From contig WPIO01000001.1 in assembly GCA_009760855.2 (NCBI GenBank), forward strand, positions 5,478,001-5,542,000: DNA of 64,000 nucleotides, given 5' to 3'. The notes beneath the pieces are model-generated. The model did no database searches, was not told the DNA's origin, and saw nothing but the letters and a program-made list of their open reading frames with translations. The stretch's first letter is position 1, and each line of letters begins with the position of its first letter. Below, piece after piece: positions 60,345-64,000 of the stretch. The position numbers were made by a program, and so were the translations under genes. This DNA comes from Cristatella mucedo (Eukaryota; Bryozoa; Phylactolaemata; Cristatellidae).

Positions 60345-60617
60345 GAACACACCTATTTAGGACAGCATTTAGTGGGTCCCTGTGATTCGTCCTTCACGTG
60401 CTTATGCGTGCTGACACTGTGCATGCTGCCACTAACCACATTTGCATGCTGACCCTGTGCATGTCACCCCTAACCATGTCATTCATTTTGTTTGTTTTTC
60501 AAGCATGATTTTACTTACCATTTAATTGCATTTCCCTTTGCAGCAAATGTAAAGCGCCTAGAAAGAGATTAAGTTCTCTGAGCGCGCTTTATCAAGTACA
60601 TTATTATTATTATTATT
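60345..60617 (+). mobile_element. LINE-A 3' end
   Basis: Begins in the ORF end (ACACACCTATTTAGGACAGC), carries the full 3'UTR (AAAGCGCCTAGAAAGAGATT) and ends in (ATT)n. The cleanest 3' end in the window. Confidence 0.85.
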
Positions 60618-61076
60618 ACTTGGTTCTACAATCGATGGAAGTTTGACGACAAGAAACGGTACTCACTTTGAGGGCCCAGTAAGAGTCACGGAGGGAGCTG
60701 CGTTTCGCTGTCGGTACTAAAGGTGGCAAACAGAGAGCCCAGGAAAACTTGGAGGAGGCATGAGGAAAAGCGATAACAAAAGCTAAAAACTATCGATAAC
60801 AAAAAGCGCCACCGTTCGGATAAACATTTAAAGCGTAAGTTTGCCATTTAGATCGTCACGAAATGGCTTCGCATGCGCGGCACGATCGATAACGCGAGAG
60901 GCTCTGCTAGAAACAAAAAAGCCATTAGTTACTAATTGTCAATAGCGGCAGATACAAACGCCGACTCTTAGGCAGTCAATTTCCCAACAATGCGATAGCC
61001 AAAACATCGCATTTGGTGAAATCTGAGGTTTTTTATTTGTGAAATCCTGTTACAAACGCAGTGTGCGGCTTACATT

Positions 61077-61765
61077 TACGGACAGAACTACGCTGCAAAC
61101 TCAGCCCTCGTAACGGTGCTAGCCTTTGTCGACGCGTGACGAATACCGGCGACGCCTCAATCTTGTATCGCGGCTAGCGACTAACAGGCGCAGCACCAAT
61201 GTACACAGGTAGGCCCACAGAAGCAGAACAAGGTAGCGACAAAGAGCGCCCCTAACTTAACATAACAAGTCTATATCCATCTCGTGCACAAGTCTATTCG
61301 GCAGCAGCGGAGGGTTACAGGCGTCCAGCAGCGGCCATGACGTACAACAACTGCTCCGCGACCTAGGGCTCATATCGGCTCAAATGCTTTGGCCAACAAC
61401 TCCGAACTTTGTTGTGATTTGCAGCTACTACGTACGGTCAGAACTAGGCCGCAAACACATCGCTCTTAAAAGTGCTAGTCTCAGCCGACCCGCGACGAAT
61501 GTTGGTGACGCTTGAACCTTGAACCGGCACTAGCACGGCTAGTTACTCGAAGGTGCTGCAACAATGCATGCAGTACGCCGAAAGTATCAGGAACACAGAA
61601 GTGACTAACAGCACCCATATCTTGACACATCAAGACCGTATCCATAATGTAGACAAGTCTATTTGATAGCAGAGGCCGGTTACATGCGTTCAACAGCGGG
61701 CATGACGTACACCAACGGCTCTATGGCTAAGAGCTTAAATTAGCTCCAATTTCAATGCCCTAAGT
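61077..61765. repeat. Diverged tandem duplication, two units of about 356 bases (repeat C)
   Basis: 61077-61432 and 61433-61765 align end to end: TACGGACAGAACTA/TACGGTCAGAACTA, GTGCTAGCCTTTGTCGACGC/GTGCTAGTCTCAGCCGACCC, GGCCATGACGTACA/GGGCATGACGTACA. Both are CpG-decayed to different degrees. The units recur in part elsewhere in the window. Confidence 0.75.
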
Positions 61766-61869
61766 CTCAAATTCTGACTGCCCGCCTATCTCGTGGCACC
61801 GCCTTACTATACAGCCTCAGCAATAACTATCGTATAATCGCGCATAATAACTATTCGCTATAATCCGGC

Positions 61870-62110
61870 TGATTTAACAGGCACCGCCGTTTTAACATAC
61901 AAGTAACTGCCTTTCTAATGGCGTCGGCTTTTACGCGGAGTTGGCCATAGATTATCGCATAATCGGTTCGTAACTTGTACCATTCAGGAATCGCGAATAG
62001 TGAATATCAGTCATTTTCAGGCTGATTCAGCCGCCTTTCAATCCTGTGTTCAGCGCACCTAGACGTCCTGGCAGTTCCACAAGCGGCTTAAACCTTTCAT
62101 GGCAAAAAGC
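61870..62110. repeat. Repeat C continuation and SINE-1-like remnant
   Basis: 61900-62000 matches 16.25-16.33 kb (TTTTACGCGGAGTTGGCCAT against TTTTACGCAGCCGCGGCCGT). From 62020 a decayed SINE-1-like end follows (GCTGATTCAGCCGCCTTTCA, ACAAGCGGCT). Confidence 0.45.
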
Positions 62111-63312
62111 GAACCAATCTAACGTTTCGAATGGTCAGCTCATAAGCGCCACGGATGCAAACTAGTACCGGCGTTGATGAAACGTTTTGGTGACTAGCTC
62201 CCGTTAGCAGCGACTCCCAGCAAGGTCTAGGTCATCCCTAGGGAAGTAATGGTCTAGGGTTAAGCGTGAGAGCTCTCACGGAAGTTTGATGGGCAAGGTG
62301 GGTGTATCGCTCTAGCGCTGGAGCCGTGTGTGGGGAGGCATTGCACTGTTCTTTTCCTTTGTATACCAACATTTTCAAAGTAATCTCGTGGTTCTGCGTT
62401 CTATCCGTGACTTCCCGCTCTATTGGCGCTCTTTTCGATTGAGAAGCTCATCCGAGTGGTCGAAATTAAAGAGCGGCCGCTGCGGCTTTGTAAACAGCGC
62501 CCCTATATGCGTCCTCAAGCGAGTCCTTAAGAGTTCGCCAAGCTACTTACCAGCCGCAGCTTACTTATCAGGAGCTCTCACAGATTTTTCTGTACCTGCA
62601 GGACTAGATAGAGCCTCTGCGAGCTGTGCCAATGCTTCGAGCGTCCTGCTCGTTATCGGCACGTGACCGTCGAGGGCGCACCGGGTCTGAGGCTTTAAGC
62701 CTTTTCTTTAGTTGAAAATGCGCTTGTGGATGTCGATCTTTAGCAGCTTAATCAGCTTAATCAGCTTTGATTGTTTCCCAGCTGCGAGTATTCCAAAACT
62801 GTCCCACTGAGTGCTTGTTGCCCTTCTTCACTGCGATTCTTATTCTGAGCAGAGCGACGCTGAATCTTTAAGAAAAACAAAATAGTTCGGTCCCCCAAGA
62901 ACTAATTCGGCCTTCAATTGTTTGTATTAAATTCTTTGTGGACACTATTATTTTCCGTAGCAGCCTATTTTATCGCCATTCTGACGTTATATGATGCCAA
63001 AAAGCACAGCTGTAGAGAGAATCCCGTAAGGGAAAGTTAGTTCTTTCAACTACTAGTTCATATACAATGGATTTTCACCGTGATCTGGTCCAATTTAAGT
63101 CTTGATTCCTGCCACTGACCAGCCGACTGCATTTCAAAACGATCTAACTGACTTCAAATGCCCAAGGTTAAAGCAGCTCTGCAGCTTTGAGAGTGTGCTT
63201 TGTTCATCTTGCTTTAGTCGCCAAGCGACGCGTTCTTTCCAGAAATCAGTGTTTTTGTCACAAACTTTATTATTCACAAGGAAATTTTGATGGCGGGGGA
63301 ATAAGTTATTGT
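62111..63312. other. No gene supported
   Basis: Unique sequence. A plus-strand frame at 62328-62666 is open for 112 codons but has no recognisable domain. Confidence 0.4.
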
Positions 63313-63413
63313 TACCGAAAGCCGCTTAGGCTGTGAGTGCGCAAAACAAAACTCTCCTGCGTAACACCCACATGGTCTTTATGACTTTGTGGAGTTACAG
63401 ATGGAGATACATT
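63313..63413 (+). mobile_element. LINE-B 3'UTR fragment
   Basis: Matches 19.74-19.84 kb almost base for base (AAAGCCGCTTAGGCTGTGAG, then GACTTTGTGGAGTTACAGAT). Confidence 0.8.
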
Positions 63414-63655
63414 GTTGCGGCAGCAGTGGTCCATCGTTGATTGGTAGATCACTTCATGTGCTCTTCTTGAATCTTCGTGAGCAGTTGATGTCCTTGATGG
63501 TAATTATCATGACTCTGCATGCAGCTTCACCCAGCAGATTTCACTTAGTTTTTCCTGGAGTGTTTTCATAATTAGATCGTTTTACTGCTCAAAGAAAGGT
63601 GATGCTACAAGCAATCATTATAAAGGCACAAGGCAAACCTGCCCTTATTTTGTAG

Positions 63656-63755
63656 ACCCTTGCAAGGTATTATGTTAGACCGTCGAACTAATATGGATGA
63701 AATACTGAAATCAGAAGAGTACAGAAGCTTTAGGAGCACCGTGCCACAGAAAAAG
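63656..63755 (+). CDS. Probable internal exon of a gene continuing past the right edge
   Basis: The acceptor (TTATTTTGTAG) and donor (AAG|GTGAGC) enclose 100 bases: one base completing a codon, then 33 codons. The product is hydrophilic and protein-like, including GIMLDRRTNMDEILKSEEY and a basic end. Entry phase 2, exit phase 0. I do not recognise the family, and I could not find its neighbouring exons in the window. Confidence 0.55.
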
Positions 63756-63879
63756 GTGAGCGTACTAGTTTAGGCTTTCCTTAACTCCGTGCCAGAATTA
63801 TGACGTACTTCACTGTGACTTGAACCATTCGGCAATCACTTTTTGAACTCAGTGTTCATTAAGCTGTCAAAAAGGTTAG

Positions 63880-64000
63880 GTGATCGAACAGCCTCATGTA
63901 TGCAGGCATCAGAATCAGCCTCGATGGCTCTTTCCCATTTGCAGTGAGCAATAAAGGATCGCCTGCTGCAGATCTCTATTCCACGACCTGGTTCGAGAAG
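63880..64000 (-). mobile_element. SINE-1-like copy cut by the window edge
   Basis: GATCGAACAGCCTCATGTAT, AGCAATAAAGGATCGCCTGC and CCACGACCTGGTTCGAGAAG follow SINE-1 order in reverse. Confidence 0.5.

Overview
This is an animal nuclear genome window. It has GT-AG introns, a spliced cap-methyltransferase gene, LDL-receptor class A modules, abundant non-LTR retrotransposon relics, tRNA-derived SINEs and very long (CT)n and (CA)n microsatellites. Much of the cap-methyltransferase coding sequence sits in a single 1-kb exon, and the LINE and SINE families are not ones I recognise from vertebrates. I therefore favour an invertebrate, but I cannot name the phylum.

Layout. At 0-11.3 kb a minus-strand gene for a secreted or membrane LDLa-repeat protein has its signal-peptide exon at 10.1-10.3 kb and a second LDLa exon at 2.2-2.3 kb, and runs off the left edge. 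Its large intron holds a SINE, a LINE relic and an element that looks like a SPIN-type hAT transposon (8.6-8.8 kb). A possible plus-strand first exon with a TATA box lies head-to-head with it at 11.1-11.2 kb. From 11.3 to 35 kb I see mostly repeats (nested LINEs at 16.3-19.8 kb, SINEs, a dispersed repeat called C here) and CpG-rich tracts with strong hairpins (20.4-29 kb), plus a few short candidate exons.

At 36.1-49.8 kb lies the best gene, CMTR1 (cap-specific mRNA 2'-O-methyltransferase 1). It is on the minus strand and I reconstruct seven coding exons, joined with consistent phases into 875 codons. It has nuclear signals, a G-patch, an RrmJ-type methyltransferase domain with the K-D-K residues, a guanylyltransferase-like region and a WW-like C-terminus. 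Its introns carry LINEs, SINEs and microsatellites. A 95-codon ORF with coding-like composition begins 19 bases past its stop.

From 50 to 64 kb the sequence is largely non-coding. It contains a large inverted repeat made of two near-identical LINE fragments (57.6-59.2 kb), a small minus-strand ORF with its own poly(A) signal (59.5-59.8 kb), a diverged tandem duplication (61.1-61.8 kb) and one convincing plus-strand exon near the right edge (63.66-63.76 kb).

LINE-A, LINE-B, SINE-1 and repeat C are local names used here for families defined by comparing copies inside this window.
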